64,000 bases of DNA from Photobacterium rosenbergii (GTDB lineage: Bacteria > Pseudomonadota > Gammaproteobacteria > Enterobacterales > Vibrionaceae), in NCBI RefSeq assembly GCF_003026455.1, contig NZ_PYMB01000001.1, positions 310,001 through 374,000 of the forward strand, written 5' to 3'. Shown here in pieces: positions 1 through 9,692 of the stretch; the stretch's first letter is position 1, and each line of letters opens with the position of its first letter. The notes below the pieces were generated by a model. The model made no database searches and was not told the origin of the DNA. It saw nothing but the letters and a program-made list of their open reading frames with translations. The position numbers and the translations under genes were made by a program.

Positions 1-576
1 CAACACACTGTCGTCGGCAACAAACGCCATCAAGCCTTTGTCTGCCAGTTGTTTACGTAGCGCAACCTGATCTTCAACCGTTTCACAGTGGCGCTTTAGC
101 TCGTCCATCGGCAGTTCACGTGCAATCGTGGCGCGACGGATGATTTTAGGCATAGTGAACGTCAACAAGTTTGCTGTTTTCTTCGCAATGATGGTACGGC
201 CATCGGACGGCAGGTTGACACGGAAGCGAAGTTCAAGAGCATCATCATCAAAGACAACGGCAGTACGGTCCAGAACCGCTTGGCCCGGACGATCAATTTG
301 GATCTCATTAATCTGCTGTGCCAGCTCAGCAAACTGACGGGCAATAAAGTCACGTGCTGCACGCTGGTAATCAGGAGACTGTTCTTTCAACCACTCAAGA
401 TCGGTTAACGACCATTTACGGCGGGCACGGACACGAGATGCCGGGGCAAAGGGATCTGATTGAGTGATATCAATGAAGAAATCGAAGTCAACGAAATGGT
501 ATTCACCGCGTAAGCTGGAGTAGCTGCGGTAATTATGACGGTCAATTTTATGTAGTTTTGCTTCGAGTAATTGCAT
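1..576 (-). CDS. ABC-class predicted ATPase (PF09818-like), N-terminal part
   Basis: The frame is open from an ATG at 576 to the window edge, giving the first 192 residues of a larger protein. The start MQLLEAKLHKIDRHNYRSY and the later stretch SDPFAPASRVRARRK resemble the N-terminal region of the predicted ABC-class ATPases of family PF09818, which are about 550 residues long and of unknown cellular role. The Walker motifs would lie beyond the edge and cannot be checked. The identification is from recalled family sequence, not a search. Confidence 0.7.
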   Translation of the reverse strand, partial: MQLLEAKLHKIDRHNYRSYSSLRGEYHFVDFDFFIDITQSDPFAPASRVRARRKWSLTDLEWLKEQSPDYQRAARDFIARQFAELAQQINEIQIDRPGQAVLDRTAVVFDDDALELRFRVNLPSDGRTIIAKKTANLLTFTMPKIIRRATIARELPMDELKRHCETVEDQVALRKQLADKGLMAFVADDSVL

Positions 577-778
577 GTCGCCTCGATACCTTCGTTAGAA
601 ATTCCGGGGGCAGGATTCTACACTAAACGCCTTGAATAAGCATATAAAGTTTGTTGTTAAGGGCTTTTTTTCTTCAGATAGCGTTGAAAGAAAGCCCGAC
701 CCTCTACCATGGTCTAATTGAGCAATGGTTGTTTATGTCATTAAATCAGAGTGTAGATGATGAAAAAGGGAGTACACC

Positions 779-1018
779 ATGCTGCAGGTATCAATGACAG
801 TTGCTGAATATGTATTGATTTTGGCAGGCTTAGTCTTAGTCGGAAACGGGATCATTTTATATGGCCGCCGAACTAGCGATTGGACAGGCGTATTGAAGAT
901 GTTTTACAACCGTATTGGTATGTCAGCCGTGGAGTTCAAATGGTATCGGTTAGGTGTCGCCGCTTTGGTGTTGGGTGTGATTATCAGGATAGTTAACCTA
1001 ACTTTTTGGCCATCATAA
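779..1018 (+). CDS. Small two-helix membrane protein, unknown function
   Basis: A 79-residue protein with two hydrophobic segments, residues about 9-27 and 57-74, separated by a polar loop with several Arg and Lys (GRRTSDWTGVLKMFYNRIG). The loop charge suggests both ends face the periplasm. The ATG at 779 follows a GGGAG seven bases upstream, which supports this start over Met6. It stands alone between an ATPase gene and the carRS operon, and a hairpin follows. I do not recognise the family. Confidence 0.6.
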   Translation: MLQVSMTVAEYVLILAGLVLVGNGIILYGRRTSDWTGVLKMFYNRIGMSAVEFKWYRLGVAALVLGVIIRIVNLTFWPS

Positions 1019-1023
1019 AGACT

Positions 1024-1047
1024 GATCTGGTGAGGAGCCACCAGATC
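1024..1047. terminator. Hairpin between convergent genes
   Basis: A nine-base-pair perfect stem (GATCTGGTG/CACCAGATC) with a six-base loop lies between the small membrane gene and the end of the histidine kinase gene. The tail on either side is only weakly T-rich, so terminator function is probable rather than certain. Confidence 0.5.
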
Positions 1048-1079
1048 TTGCTTAAATTAGATAAGCCTTGGAAATACTT

Positions 1080-2417
1080 TTACTTCCTTGGTTTAGGTAG
1101 TGTAATGGACGCTTTCAGTCCACCAAGCTGGCTTCTACTCAGGTTAAGTTCACCCCGGTAGCTATGGGCTAGCTCATTGACAATATTCAGTCCTAAACCC
1201 GTCCCTGGCGTAGTTTCATCAAGCCTTACACCACGCTTTAGGGCATTTTGATAAGCCCCGTCATCAATACCGGGACCATCATCTTCAATGACCACCATCA
1301 CTGTGTCGGCGCTTTGTTCAAGCTGGTGGACCCTAATGAGGCTTTTCGCCCATTTGTAGCTATTCTCGATCAAGTTACCGATGATCTCATCAAGGTCGCG
1401 CTTTTCGATAGCCACAAGTAAATCACTGTCTAATTCGTTGACAAGCACGACTCCTCGGCTTGCGTACACTTTATCCATTGCCATTGAGATAGCATCAACA
1501 CGAGGGGAAGGTGCCGTCTTAGCCGATAGGATGTTAGTTGCTCCCGCCATCCTTGCACGTCCAAGGTGGTAGTCGATATGTTGTTGCAACTGCTGAAGTG
1601 AAGGCTGTAAGCGAGACTGCTCTTGCTCGTTTAAGTGGGCGACTTCATTGTTCAATACCGCTATTGGTGTTTTTAACGCATGAGATAAGTTACCTGCGTG
1701 ATTTCTGGCCCGCTCTAGTATCTCTTGATAGTGGAAAAGCAGGGCATTCAAATCGTCCACGACAGGGCGTATTTCAGCAGGGTATGTTCCACTTAACTCT
1801 GAGGTTTCCCCCTCTCGCACTTGCTTAAGGTTTTTCTGCAACCGGCGAAGTGGCCATAGCGACCAACTGACCTGGAGCCAAATCAAACACAGTATGCCGC
1901 CAGCCATGATTAGCAGAATTAGCCAAAGCCCACTGGTGAGCTGCGTTAAGGTTTTTAGCAATCGCTCTTGGCTTATCGCAACGGTCAGGGTGACAGGGTC
2001 ATCCAGATCGGGAAGAAGGATATCGCGTGTTAAAACAATCAATGATTGCTTGTCTGGACCTACAAAGCCAGATTCTTTATCTCCTGAAATACGGGTATCC
2101 CACAGCGAGCGGGAACGAAGCTCCGTATCTGCAACATTCAAACTCCAGTAAAGTCCACTATAAGGCTGTTGGAAGCGAGGATTAGACAGAGGTTTTGGGG
2201 GGATAACATTACCATCACTGTCAGTATCAATTTGTGCTGTTAATTCGTCTAAGTAGATATAAAGTTGGTGCTTCTCCTGATCAACCAAGTAGGTTTTGAT
2301 GAATGATGGCATCAGGTAACCGGCAGCAAGGGTTATACCTAATAACCAAACAGCCGCAGCAATAAGCAAGCGGCTGCGTAGGCTAGGTAGAGGTGTTTGT
2401 GGCGCTCTAATCTGCAT
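1080..2417 (-). CDS. carS: Sensor histidine kinase, CarS/VprB-like
   Basis: Membrane histidine kinase of 445 residues, partner of the adjacent response regulator. The start is ATG 2417, overlapping the regulator stop by 11 bases; an upstream in-frame Met (2519) would lie deep inside the regulator gene. A first membrane helix (residues about 14-34) and a second (about 160-180) flank a periplasmic sensor region. A HAMP-like stretch, the HisKA box (NLSHALKTP, His near residue 245), the N box (NLIENSYKW), EDDGPGI and GTGLGLNIV follow in order, so all catalytic motifs are present. In Vibrio cholerae the equivalent pair controls lipid A glycine modification and polymyxin resistance; that role is transferred by similarity and by the PepSY-RR-HK order. 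Confidence 0.75.
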   Translation of the reverse strand: MQIRAPQTPLPSLRSRLLIAAAVWLLGITLAAGYLMPSFIKTYLVDQEKHQLYIYLDELTAQIDTDSDGNVIPPKPLSNPRFQQPYSGLYWSLNVADTELRSRSLWDTRISGDKESGFVGPDKQSLIVLTRDILLPDLDDPVTLTVAISQERLLKTLTQLTSGLWLILLIMAGGILCLIWLQVSWSLWPLRRLQKNLKQVREGETSELSGTYPAEIRPVVDDLNALLFHYQEILERARNHAGNLSHALKTPIAVLNNEVAHLNEQEQSRLQPSLQQLQQHIDYHLGRARMAGATNILSAKTAPSPRVDAISMAMDKVYASRGVVLVNELDSDLLVAIEKRDLDEIIGNLIENSYKWAKSLIRVHQLEQSADTVMVVIEDDGPGIDDGAYQNALKRGVRLDETTPGTGLGLNIVNELAHSYRGELNLSRSQLGGLKASITLPKPRK

Positions 2418-3066
2418 TGATACGGTATCCAAGCCCTCTAACTGTTTTAATGACATCACCACCAATTTTACGTCGAATTCGACCAATGAATACTTCGATA
2501 GTATTGGAGTCACGGTCAAAGTCTTGCTTATAGATATGCTCGACTAATTCAGTACGAGAGATAACTTTATCGGCATTGTGCATCATGTAGGAGAGCACTT
2601 TAAATTCTAGCGCAGTGAGATCAATGCTTTCACCGTTATGCATCACCTTTGAGGTGCGTGTATCTAGGCTTAAGCCACCAACCTGAATCACTGGTGAAGC
2701 ATTACCTGTTGAGCGGCGAACTTGTGCTCGCAGTCGTGCGACAAGCTCAATCATTTGGAAAGGCTTGGTTAGATAGTCATCAGCACCGGCGTTGAGCCCT
2801 TCAACGCGTTGTGTAAGTTCATTTCGAGCACTGAGGATAATCACTGGACATGTGACATTCTCATCACGAATGCCTTTGAGCACGGTAAGGCCATCCAATT
2901 TCGGGAGGCCCAAATCGAGCACAATGCCATCCCAAGGCTCAGAAGTCGCACGGTACAGGGCATCAATGCCATCAGAGGAAAGCTCGGCGACCCAGCCACT
3001 TTGTTCTAAACCTTCAACAATTTGTTCGCCCAAGGCTTGTTCATCTTCAACGACGAGTATTTTCAT
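2407..3066 (-). CDS. carR: OmpR-family response regulator, CarR/VprA-like
   Basis: A 219-residue regulator with an N-terminal receiver domain (acidic pocket VVEDE, phospho-acceptor Asp51 in VLDLGLPK, Lys in LTKPF) and a C-terminal winged helix ending in IKTVRGLGYRI. The sequence matches my memory of the V. cholerae CarR/VprA family closely. Its start overlaps the PepSY gene stop (ATGA) and its end overlaps the kinase start, so the three genes form one translationally coupled operon. It probably activates envelope-modification genes in response to cations or antimicrobial peptides; this is inferred from the family. Confidence 0.8.
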   Translation of the reverse strand: MKILVVEDEQALGEQIVEGLEQSGWVAELSSDGIDALYRATSEPWDGIVLDLGLPKLDGLTVLKGIRDENVTCPVIILSARNELTQRVEGLNAGADDYLTKPFQMIELVARLRAQVRRSTGNASPVIQVGGLSLDTRTSKVMHNGESIDLTALEFKVLSYMMHNADKVISRTELVEHIYKQDFDRDSNTIEVFIGRIRRKIGGDVIKTVRGLGYRINAD

Positions 3067-3410
3067 TGTTCTACCTTGATAATATTTTCAAGACCCCGGC
3101 CTTTTATCTCCAGAATGGTCAACGTCTGAGCATCATATTCCACTTTGACAATATTATTGTTGGGGTCAATAAGCTTTAATTCATAAATCCAAATGTCATC
3201 ATCTTCTTCCAGCTCGACGCGGATAATACGGCCATGGAGTTGTTCGCTGACTTTGGTTTTTAAAGATGAGAAAGGCTGTACCAGCCCTTGTTGAACGGCC
3301 CGCATAACGTCGTCGTGATCTTCTTCAATTTCCAATTCAACGTTTGCAAGCGCTGAAGAAACAACGAAGAGAAGAGACAAAAGGATTATGTATTTGCTTT
3401 TTCTATTCAT
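3063..3410 (-). CDS. Periplasmic PepSY-domain protein
   Basis: 115 residues from ATG 3410, which directly begins a signal peptide (MNRKSKYIILLSLLFVVSS, then ALA as cleavage site). An upstream in-frame extension to 3506 has no such feature and was dropped. The mature part carries a PepSY-type pattern: DDVMRAVQQG, then GRIIRVELEED, IWIYELKLI and VEYDAQTLTILEI. It is the first gene of the PepSY-carR-carS operon with an ATGA overlap to carR. PepSY proteins of this kind often act as periplasmic inhibitors or accessory sensors; a role in tuning CarS is inference. Confidence 0.75.
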   Translation of the reverse strand: MNRKSKYIILLSLLFVVSSALANVELEIEEDHDDVMRAVQQGLVQPFSSLKTKVSEQLHGRIIRVELEEDDDIWIYELKLIDPNNNIVKVEYDAQTLTILEIKGRGLENIIKVEQ

Positions 3411-3679
3411 ACATTGAATTGTAACTGATTGTACGTGAACCGAAAATGAATATAGCGGATTGATTTTATATTGTATGTGCGAAGGCCAACAAAATATTAG
3501 GAACACCTTGAGTTTTACAAGGTATTGGTCGTTATAGGTAAAATGGCCGATTAGGAATATCTATGCATATTGGCATGATGTTAAATGAATAAACTCAGAT
3601 TTTTTAGTGGTAGATCATGAATTTAATTCGTGCCACACACTATAATCGCACCAATTTTGTTTCGAGATAAAGGGAAGTC

Positions 3680-5566
3680 ATGCAATTATCGTTAAAAACA
3701 AAACTTTTACTGTCGAGTTTTGTCGCTATTTCTATCACCGCTATTGCCTTAGGCGGTTTCTCCTACCAGACAATGAAAAATCAAGCGTGGCAGTCGATTG
3801 AAAGCGAAAGTCGCAATACATCAGTAGCAGTAACCAAAGGTATTGGTGATTGGCTTGAAAATAAACAAGCGGCAGTTAAAGCTGTGGTAGCAACGATGGC
3901 TACCAATAACACACCGGATATCGTTGAGCATTTAAAACAAATGCATATTTCTGGTGATTTCAGTTTGAGCTTTTACGGCAACCAGCAAGGTGATATGCAT
4001 CGTCAAGATCCATCATTGAACCGAGCGGGCTATGACCCTCGCGAAAGGGGGTGGTACAAAGAAGCCTCAGCAGCGCGATCTCCAGTGATTACGGCGCCAT
4101 ATATGAGCCACACAATGCAAACCTTGGTTGTAACTCTTGCTGAGCCGGTAATGTCAGCTGGACAATTACAAGGTGTAGTGGGTGCTGATTTAGCGCTAGG
4201 CGATTTAATGCGTGATGTATTAAATATCCCAGTGCTTGGGGATGGCTATGCCATGCTACTGGACATGGGCAACCAAGTTGTTGTCGCTCACCCAAATGCC
4301 GATATGCAGCTCAAACCTATTTCTGAGCTGGGACTTAATGTTCAGTCGCTGCGTAATGAAATGCATGGTAATGGCTTTTTCTTTAGTGACTTTGATGGCC
4401 GCGATCGCGCAATAGCGATTCATGATGTCCCAAATTCAGGCTGGGCATTGGTCATGGTGATGGATAAGTCAGTGCTTGAAGCACCAATCCGTGACATGCT
4501 GATTGATGAACTGCTAATTGGCTTGGTGATTCTTGTTGTCGTTTGTGGCCTGATAAGCTTGCTATTGACAAAGCAGCTAAGCGAATTGAAGAAAGTCTCT
4601 GAAGCCTTGGCCGATATTGCGCATGGTGAAGGTGATCTTACAGCTCGTATCCCGGTAAACAGCCAGGACGAAGTGGGGCTGTTAGCCGATAATTTCAATC
4701 AATTTGTTTCCCATCAGCATGTGATGGCAACGAAATTACGAGACATTGCCATTGAATTGAACCGCAATGCAATGGAATCAGCCGCAGCTTCTACCCAACG
4801 TAGTCACAATATCCGACAGCAGCAGGATGAAATTACCATGGTCGCAACTGCTGTGACCGAAATGGCGAGTGCTACTCAGGAAATTGCGGGTAACGCAGAG
4901 AACACGGCTAAGACTGCAGAGCAGGCTGTCTCTTTGGCGGGGAGCGGTCACCGTCAAGTAGGGCAAAGCCAGCAGTCGATTGGCAATCTAGCCAATGAAG
5001 TGACTAATGCTGCCTCTATTATTGAAGATCTCAACGAGCATGCGCTTAAGATCAGCACCATTCTATCGACCATTCGTGATATTGCAGAGCAGACTAATCT
5101 ACTGGCATTGAATGCGGCTATTGAGGCAGCACGAGCAGGAGAGCAAGGACGTGGTTTTGCAGTTGTCGCTGATGAAGTGCGTGTTCTTTCACAGCGTACC
5201 CATACCTCAACGGAAGAAATTCAAACCATGATTGAAACTCTTCAGTCGACCACTCATAACGCAGTATCAGTGATGAATGATAGTCATCAATTAGCAGATA
5301 CCAGCGTTCAGGATGTCGATGCGGCGGGTGAAAGCATCAACAGCATTGCGAGTGAGATAAATGTGATAAGTGATATGGCGACGCAGATTGCTTCTGCTGC
5401 CGAAGAGCAATCGAGTGTGACGGCTGAAATTAGTCGTAATACAGAAGGGGTGCAGGAAGTTGCAAACCAGATGGCTCAAGAAGCTATGGAAGCCGCTCGC
5501 CAAGCTGAGACTTTGAAAGAGCTAGCAGGACAACTAGAGAAAGAAGTACAACGTTACAAGCTCTAA
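3680..5566 (+). CDS. Methyl-accepting chemotaxis protein with periplasmic Cache domain
   Basis: Transmembrane chemoreceptor of 628 residues. Order: TM1 (about 10-28), a periplasmic double-Cache-like sensor (about 35-270, with [11 protein letters not shown] and ITAPYMSH typical of dCache_1), TM2 (about 273-295), HAMP (about 296-350), and a long coiled-coil signalling domain. The conserved hairpin tip is near residues 465-505 ([20 protein letters not shown], then FAVVADEVR). The dCache pattern suggests amino acids or organic acids as ligands, but the ligand cannot be named. AGGGAAGTC precedes the ATG. Monocistronic, with a strong terminator after it. Confidence 0.92.
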   Translation: MQLSLKTKLLLSSFVAISITAIALGGFSYQTMKNQAWQSIESESRNTSVAVTKGIGDWLENKQAAVKAVVATMATNNTPDIVEHLKQMHISGDFSLSFYGNQQGDMHRQDPSLNRAGYDPRERGWYKEASAARSPVITAPYMSHTMQTLVVTLAEPVMSAGQLQGVVGADLALGDLMRDVLNIPVLGDGYAMLLDMGNQVVVAHPNADMQLKPISELGLNVQSLRNEMHGNGFFFSDFDGRDRAIAIHDVPNSGWALVMVMDKSVLEAPIRDMLIDELLIGLVILVVVCGLISLLLTKQLSELKKVSEALADIAHGEGDLTARIPVNSQDEVGLLADNFNQFVSHQHVMATKLRDIAIELNRNAMESAAASTQRSHNIRQQQDEITMVATAVTEMASATQEIAGNAENTAKTAEQAVSLAGSGHRQVGQSQQSIGNLANEVTNAASIIEDLNEHALKISTILSTIRDIAEQTNLLALNAAIEAARAGEQGRGFAVVADEVRVLSQRTHTSTEEIQTMIETLQSTTHNAVSVMNDSHQLADTSVQDVDAAGESINSIASEINVISDMATQIASAAEEQSSVTAEISRNTEGVQEVANQMAQEAMEAARQAETLKELAGQLEKEVQRYKL

Positions 5567-5598
5567 ATCATCTTGTATTTCATCTTTTAAAAATCAAA

Positions 5599-5625
5599 GC
5601 CCCCGCAATTGCGGGGGCAAGTTTT
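5599..5625 (+). terminator. Rho-independent terminator after the chemoreceptor gene
   Basis: A perfect 20-base palindrome of GC-rich sequence (GCCCCCGCAATTGCGGGGGC) followed by AAGTTTT. It sits between convergent genes and can serve both. Confidence 0.85.
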
Positions 5626-5643
5626 ATCTAAGGGTAATGGCAA

Positions 5644-7338
5644 TTACTCTTCCCATTGTACAAGCTGATCTTTCGGCCAGTTTGCACCTACATCATGGTA
5701 TTTTTTCTCAAGCAGGTGACGCTTGATCTTGAGCGTTGGTGTCAGAATACCGTTTTCAATACTCCACGGATCTTTAATCATCAGCACACCCCTGATCTTG
5801 GCGTGAGACTCAAGCTCCATGTTAAGCGTGTCAATAACCCTCTGAGCGGTACGCGCATAACGTTCACGGTCAAAGTTAGGGAAGTCATGAGGAACCGCGA
5901 GCAGGATTGGTGCTGGCATACCTGAGCCCACCACACACATCATTTCGATATTGGCCAGTTCGAAAATGCGTTTCTCAATGGGAACCGGTGATACAAACTT
6001 ACCTTTAGCTGTCTTGAAGGTATCGTTCTTACGGCCTTGGATAGTTAGGTAGCCATCCTCATCCATAAAGCCGATATCCCCTGTGTGAAGCCAACCTTCC
6101 TCATCGAACATCTCTTTGGTCGCTTCTTCGTTTTTGTAGTAGCCGGAGAACAGGCCCATACCACGAACCAGAATTTCTTCATCGGCAGAAATCTTGATTT
6201 CAACACCCGGACCGGCATTACCTACGGAACCAATTTTATCGCTGCGGAATGGGTGGTTGAGGGTGCTGTAAGCAAAACTCTCCGTCATCCCCCAGGCTTC
6301 AGTAATGTTGAGTCCAATGTTTTCATACCAACGGAGCAGGGCCGGTGATACTGGTGCTGAACCACAACCCAATACACGAGCCTTGTTTAAACCAAGACCG
6401 TCTGCAAGCTTGCGCTTGATGACACCGGAAATGAATGGGATTTTAAGTAATAGGTTAAGTTTCGCCTGCGGAAGTTTTTCTAGAATACGTTGCTGGAATA
6501 GGGTCCATAAACGCGGTACCGAAATAAACAAGGTCGGGCGATGCATTTTGACGTCATCGATAAAGGTATCAAGTGACTCTGGGAAAGCAACCTGAATACC
6601 TGACATAACAGAAGAGCCAAAAATGTAGACTCGTTCAGTAATGTGCGCCAAAGGCAAGTATGAGAACAGACGCTCACCTTCTTGCATGCCAATGTGGTCG
6701 ACAAGTCGCTGGGCAGCCCAGGCAAATGAGCCATAGCTAAGCATGGCGCCTTTAGGTAACCCTGAAGTACCAGACGTATACACAATAGACATCAAGTCAT
6801 CTTGTTGATGGTTAGGACGTTCTTCTGATGGTTCATGCTGAGAAAGCAGCGTATTGAAATCGTGGTCACACTTTGGAGCTGAAGGGTAGTTGAAAGCAAT
6901 AGAAAGGATCTCAGGGTGCTTTTCCATTACCGAGAGTGCAGCTTTTTCATCGTCCAATTTACCCACCAAAACCGCTTTTGTTTCGCTGTGGGTTAGGCAG
7001 TGCTCGATGGTTTCAGCACCTGCTGTTGGGAAAATAGGTACGCTGATATAGCTACCTAACATCAAAGCAAGATCGGTAATAAACCATTCAGCACAGTTTT
7101 TCGACATCAAGGCGATGCGGTCACCGGGTTGGAAGCCTTGTGCACGGAGGGCGCTGACAAGTCTGAGTGCTTTGTCAGCTACCTCTGCATATGTAAAGTC
7201 TACGAATTGTCGATTGATGATCTGGCGAAGATACACATCATCTGCGCGTTCTTCTGCCCATTTGAGAATCATTTCTGTTGGCAGTGGTTGAGTCATCAGT
7301 GTATCCCTTAAGCGATCCGATTGCAGAGGTAGAGTCAT
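5644..7338 (-). CDS. Long-chain acyl-CoA synthetase (AMP-forming)
   Basis: 564-residue ANL-superfamily enzyme that activates fatty acids to acyl-CoA through an acyl-adenylate. The P-loop motif YTSGTSGLPKGAM is near residues 184-196, the adenylate motif ITEAWGMTES near 345, and GWLHTGDIGFMDEDG, with GRKNDTFKTAKGKFVSP, begins the C-terminal lid with its catalytic Lys. The sequence is of the FadD15/LACS type rather than E. coli FadD. Two starts are plausible: ATG 7338 after GGAAGGATCGAAGT, or ATG 7296 (MTQPLPTEM) after AAGGGATACACTG. The chain length it prefers cannot be read from the sequence. Confidence 0.88.
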   Translation of the reverse strand: MTLPLQSDRLRDTLMTQPLPTEMILKWAEERADDVYLRQIINRQFVDFTYAEVADKALRLVSALRAQGFQPGDRIALMSKNCAEWFITDLALMLGSYISVPIFPTAGAETIEHCLTHSETKAVLVGKLDDEKAALSVMEKHPEILSIAFNYPSAPKCDHDFNTLLSQHEPSEERPNHQQDDLMSIVYTSGTSGLPKGAMLSYGSFAWAAQRLVDHIGMQEGERLFSYLPLAHITERVYIFGSSVMSGIQVAFPESLDTFIDDVKMHRPTLFISVPRLWTLFQQRILEKLPQAKLNLLLKIPFISGVIKRKLADGLGLNKARVLGCGSAPVSPALLRWYENIGLNITEAWGMTESFAYSTLNHPFRSDKIGSVGNAGPGVEIKISADEEILVRGMGLFSGYYKNEEATKEMFDEEGWLHTGDIGFMDEDGYLTIQGRKNDTFKTAKGKFVSPVPIEKRIFELANIEMMCVVGSGMPAPILLAVPHDFPNFDRERYARTAQRVIDTLNMELESHAKIRGVLMIKDPWSIENGILTPTLKIKRHLLEKKYHDVGANWPKDQLVQWEE

Positions 7339-7937
7339 ACTTCGATCCTTCCGTGTTATGTTTTTGTTAAAATAATGCTATTTTCACTGTTTGGTCAAGC
7401 AGTTATTTGCCTTAAAGTTGTTACGAAATTTCATGGAACAGACACAATGTGGTGAAAAATAATTAGTTTTCAAAGATTAAAATAGAACAAAATTCAAACA
7501 GGTGTACAATTTTTTTACTCTCAATACCCTATTCATAAATTCCTGTTTCTATTACAATAGCGCCAATTTTTTGCAGTGAACCTAGGTGTTTGGTGTGTTA
7601 ATGAGATGTTAAGGTGGCTGGGAATTCCAATTATTAACACTAAACAAATGGAAAATTCTGTTATGTGCTTTTTGTTTAGTCGTTCATAAAATTTCCAGAA
7701 CAGCAGCCTAATGACGGATGCATTAATTTTTCATTTCATGACATTTTAATACTTGAAACTGCGGGTAGAACGGTAATATTATCGATTAACGGAATGATAT
7801 CCCGTATTGTGTGACTTGTTATCAGTACAAAGTGATACCAATGGGGATTCAATACATTTGCTTAGATGGTTACGAAACCCGCACAGGAACTCGGCGGGTT
7901 TATGAGTGATCACTTAGAATCATAGAGTCAACGCATT
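7339..7937. other. Long divergent intergenic region upstream of luxT
   Basis: About 600 AT-rich bases between the acyl-CoA synthetase and luxT start codons. I see no convincing ORF. A hairpin (AAACCCGC at 7875-7882 pairing with GCGGGTTT at 7894-7901) lies 36 bases before the luxT ATG. The rest presumably holds two divergent promoters; no clear sigma-54 site was found. Confidence 0.5.
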
Positions 7938-8408
7938 ATGCCGAAGCGTAGTAAAGAAGATACTGAAATTACCATCCAAACGATTATGGATGCGGTGGTG
8001 GATCAAATTTTGACGTTAGGATACGACAAAATGTCTTATACCACCTTAAGCAAGCAAACTGGGATCTCTCGTACTGGTATTAGCCACCACTTCCCTAAAA
8101 AACAAGATTTTGCGACTGCACTCGATGGCCGTATTTTCCGGTTGTTCGTCGAAAAACTCGATTTGGATAACGGTTTAGCAGGTTTTTCTAAAAGCTGGAT
8201 TGCCGCGTTGGATGATAATAGTGATGAGAAGTTCAAAGCGACACTACGTCTGCTGTTCCATCATATCGCATCATCAGAATCGACCAGTGAATTTGCCAAG
8301 CGAGGCATCGATAGGCTCTATGGCCTTTGCCTTGAACGCTTCGGTGATGAAAGCCAAAAAGAGCTAGAGTGGTTGCTGGGTAAATCTCTAATTAGCCTAG
8401 TTCGCTAA
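7938..8408 (+). CDS. luxT: TetR-family regulator LuxT/SwrT-like
   Basis: 156-residue TetR-type repressor. The N-terminus MPKRSKEDTEIT, the helix-turn-helix (residues about 35-56, SYTTLSKQTGISRTGISHHF) and the following FPKKQDFATALDGRIF match what I recall of LuxT/SwrT from Vibrio harveyi and V. parahaemolyticus. There it adjusts quorum-sensing outputs, swarming, siderophore and other genes. The C-terminal ligand domain is short, as in that family. Its upstream region is unusually long (600 bases), which fits complex control. The gene is followed by a terminator. Confidence 0.8.
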   Translation: MPKRSKEDTEITIQTIMDAVVDQILTLGYDKMSYTTLSKQTGISRTGISHHFPKKQDFATALDGRIFRLFVEKLDLDNGLAGFSKSWIAALDDNSDEKFKATLRLLFHHIASSESTSEFAKRGIDRLYGLCLERFGDESQKELEWLLGKSLISLVR

Positions 8409-8423
8409 TTCAGAGTTAAAAAA

Positions 8424-8450
8424 AGCAGCTTCTTCGGGAGCTGTTTTTTG
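8424..8450 (+). terminator. Terminator after luxT
   Basis: Stem GCAGCT/AGCTGT with loop TCTTCGGG, preceded by an A-run and followed by TTTTTTG. Confidence 0.75.
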
Positions 8451-8523
8451 TTTTAGACCATATAATTTTTATAAAGAGGCAGGGCATGCCTCATACATTC
8501 GGTTTGCGAAGAGAATAATTGAA

Positions 8524-8715
8524 ATGCTGAAATATATCGTATTGGCCCTTGTTGGCTTGGGGATTTACATTGGCGTGACTTATAAAGATCAAATTGAAGA
8601 TCTCACTGATTCACGTTCATTTGAAGACGTACAGGATGTTTTTGAAGATGTGTCTGACAAAGCGTCTGATACAGCGAGTGAGTTAAGTGATAAATTTGAA
8701 GAATTGAAGAACTAA
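8524..8715 (+). CDS. Small single-helix membrane protein, unknown function
   Basis: 63 residues: one hydrophobic helix (residues 4-20, YIVLALVGLGIYIGVTY) followed by an acidic amphipathic tail with repeated DVxD/ASD spacing (DVFEDVSDKASDTASELSD) that should form a coiled coil or long helix. Likely inner-membrane anchored. The start follows AGAGAATAATTGAA. Monocistronic with its own terminator. No family was recognised. Confidence 0.6.
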   Translation: MLKYIVLALVGLGIYIGVTYKDQIEDLTDSRSFEDVQDVFEDVSDKASDTASELSDKFEELKN

Positions 8716-8750
8716 CTTACCTGTATGAGATGAGACAACTCCTTTTCATC

Positions 8751-8783
8751 AAAAGACCAGCACTTGTGTGCTGGTCTTTTTTG
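8751..8783. terminator. Strong bidirectional terminator
   Basis: Stem AAAGACCAGCAC/GTGCTGGTCTTT with TTGT loop and T-run, between the small membrane gene and the convergent M48 protease gene. Confidence 0.85.
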
Positions 8784-8810
8784 TTTGGCACGTACTTTAT
8801 AAACTCATCA

Positions 8811-9605
8811 TTATATTTCGCACTGAGGCTTCGGCGTATTGTAGCTAGGCAGTTTGGCTATCTCCGCCCGGAGATCGTCAATGCGGGTAGAGTGAGAAGG
8901 GTGGGTCGATAATAGCTCTGGGGGTTGGTTACCACCTGCAGCTTTCGCCATATTCTTCCACAGATTGATACTCTCGTAAGGGTCAAAACCTGCTTCAGCC
9001 ATTAGCCTCAAGCCAATAATGTCTGACTCAGACTCTTGTGCACGGCCATAAGGCATGAGAACACCATACTGAACGCCCAGTCCCAAACCAGCCATGGCGG
9101 CATCATGATATTCAGCCCCACCCATTGCTGCGCTGGAAATTTGCAGCCCCATATTCGCCAACTGGGAACGAGACAGCCGTTCGTTACTGTGTTGGGCTAA
9201 GACATGGCCAATTTCATGACCGATCACAGTTGCCAACTGATCTTGATTGGTTGCAACGTTTAAAAGACCGGTATATACGCCAATTTTGCCTCCGGGCAGG
9301 GCGAAGGCGTTCACTTGTTCGCTGTCAAAGACAACAACTTCCCATTGACCTGTGGCTTGCTGGCCTCCCAGCCGAGTGGTTAATGCGTCAGTTACACATT
9401 GTACATACCGGTTGGTTTTATTATCTGTGTGGATTTTTTCTTGTTCTTTAAGGGCATCAAAAGATTGCGCCCCTAATTGAGACATATCTTGTTCAGAGAA
9501 CAGTAATACCTGCTGCCTGCCAGTCGGGGAACTGCTGCAAGCCGAGAGTGCTAATATGGAGGCGATCACGCCCGCTATAGCAAGAGGTTGAAAGCGATTC
9601 ATCAA
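8811..9605 (-). CDS. M48-family zinc metalloprotease lipoprotein (LoiP/BepA-like core)
   Basis: 264 residues. The signal sequence ends in a lipobox (ILALSAC, Cys near residue 23), so it is a lipoprotein, probably in the outer membrane. The catalytic motif is HEIGH (within TVIGHEIGHVLAQHS), and the third zinc ligand is Glu in ESESDIIGLRLM. The C-terminal LLSTHPSHSTRI is typical of M48 proteins of the LoiP/YcaL class. It lacks the TPR tail of BepA, so it is a short stand-alone peptidase. Likely role: quality control of outer-membrane proteins. The gene is divergent from the thioesterase gene. Confidence 0.88.
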   Translation of the reverse strand: MMNRFQPLAIAGVIASILALSACSSSPTGRQQVLLFSEQDMSQLGAQSFDALKEQEKIHTDNKTNRYVQCVTDALTTRLGGQQATGQWEVVVFDSEQVNAFALPGGKIGVYTGLLNVATNQDQLATVIGHEIGHVLAQHSNERLSRSQLANMGLQISSAAMGGAEYHDAAMAGLGLGVQYGVLMPYGRAQESESDIIGLRLMAEAGFDPYESINLWKNMAKAAGGNQPPELLSTHPSHSTRIDDLRAEIAKLPSYNTPKPQCEI

Positions 9606-9692
9606 AGACTCCTTTCATTTAATGTATAAACCGCGATAGCGGAATTATACAGTTGCTGTATCATTCTCTCCAAATGAGTTTGTACGGATAAC

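Noticed and set aside
128..362. Short frames on both strands over the left-edge gene
   Set aside because: They are shadows of the ABC-class ATPase gene, whose frame is open to the window edge.
2418..2519. N-terminal extension of the carS-like kinase
   Set aside because: It would lie inside the carR gene; the start at 2417 fits the normal overlap and directly precedes the membrane helix.
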